Assembly: GCA_024278565.1 (NCBI GenBank) | Contig: JAJRSY010000084.1 | Span: 1-6,803, forward strand | Direction: 5' to 3' | DNA from: Bacteroidota bacterium | GTDB taxonomy: Bacteria; Bacteroidota; Bacteroidia; Flavobacteriales; Flavobacteriaceae | DNA: 6,803 nt | Shown: one piece after another, positions 6,765 to 6,803 of the stretch | Position numbering within the stretch: the first letter of the stretch is position 1 | How the letters are laid out: each line of letters opens with the position of its first letter | Made by a program: the position numbers and the translations under genes | The notes under the pieces: model-generated | The model's database searches: none | The model's input: only the letters and a program-made list of their open reading frames with translations | Told to the model about the DNA's origin: nothing

Positions 6765-6796
6765 GACCCTTGGGTCTCCCGCGACGCTTCCGGGAC
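6765..6796. repeat. GC-rich inverted repeats at right edge, REP-like
   Basis: Two small hairpins sit side by side: GACCC (6765-6769) with GGGTC (6772-6776), and TCCCG (6777-6781) with CGGGA (6791-6795). The stretch is markedly more GC-rich than its surroundings and follows the last gene. From memory, TCCCGCGACGCTTC-type repeats recur between genes in Flavobacteriaceae. The window ends before the element or the next gene can be fully seen. The rest of 6706-6803 shows no gene. Confidence 0.4.
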
Positions 6797-6803
6797 TGTT
6801 AAT

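Overview
The window looks like a chromosomal segment of a marine-type member of the Flavobacteriaceae (phylum Bacteroidota). The grounds are moderate GC, starts without a clear Shine-Dalgarno sequence, TTTG/TAnnTTTG-like promoter motifs, signal peptides cleaved just before Gln, a lipoprotein with an acidic export tag right after its lipidated Cys, and TSP3-type calcium-loop repeats. The genus (Maribacter, Zobellia, Muricauda and relatives are candidates) cannot be fixed from the sequence alone.

Layout: 1-266 is non-coding. It holds a compact element (8-135) bounded by 14-bp perfect inverted repeats, flanked by a short direct repeat and containing two GC-rich palindromes, followed by the leader and possible promoter of the first gene. 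267-3290 encodes a 1007-residue exported tetratricopeptide-repeat (TPR) solenoid. 3328-5094 encodes an outer-membrane beta-barrel of the kind usually labelled TonB-dependent receptor, but too short to hold a plug domain. Its reading frame carries a striking run of 11 C (3605-3615). 5095-5223 is an intergenic promoter region. 5224-6705 encodes a lipoprotein with two calcium-loop repeats and a C-terminal di-heme (two CxxCH) cytochrome domain. 6706-6803 is non-coding and ends in small GC-rich inverted repeats.

All three genes are on the + strand. The first two are 37 bp apart and probably form an operon: a periplasmic TPR scaffold made together with an outer-membrane barrel, which suggests a joint envelope function that I cannot name. 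The third gene has its own promoter-like motif and is probably a separate unit, predicted to display a c-type cytochrome on the outer cell surface. The points most worth following up are the C11 tract as a possible phase-variation switch, the TPR/plugless-barrel pair, the surface-directed di-heme lipoprotein, and the MITE-like element at the left edge.
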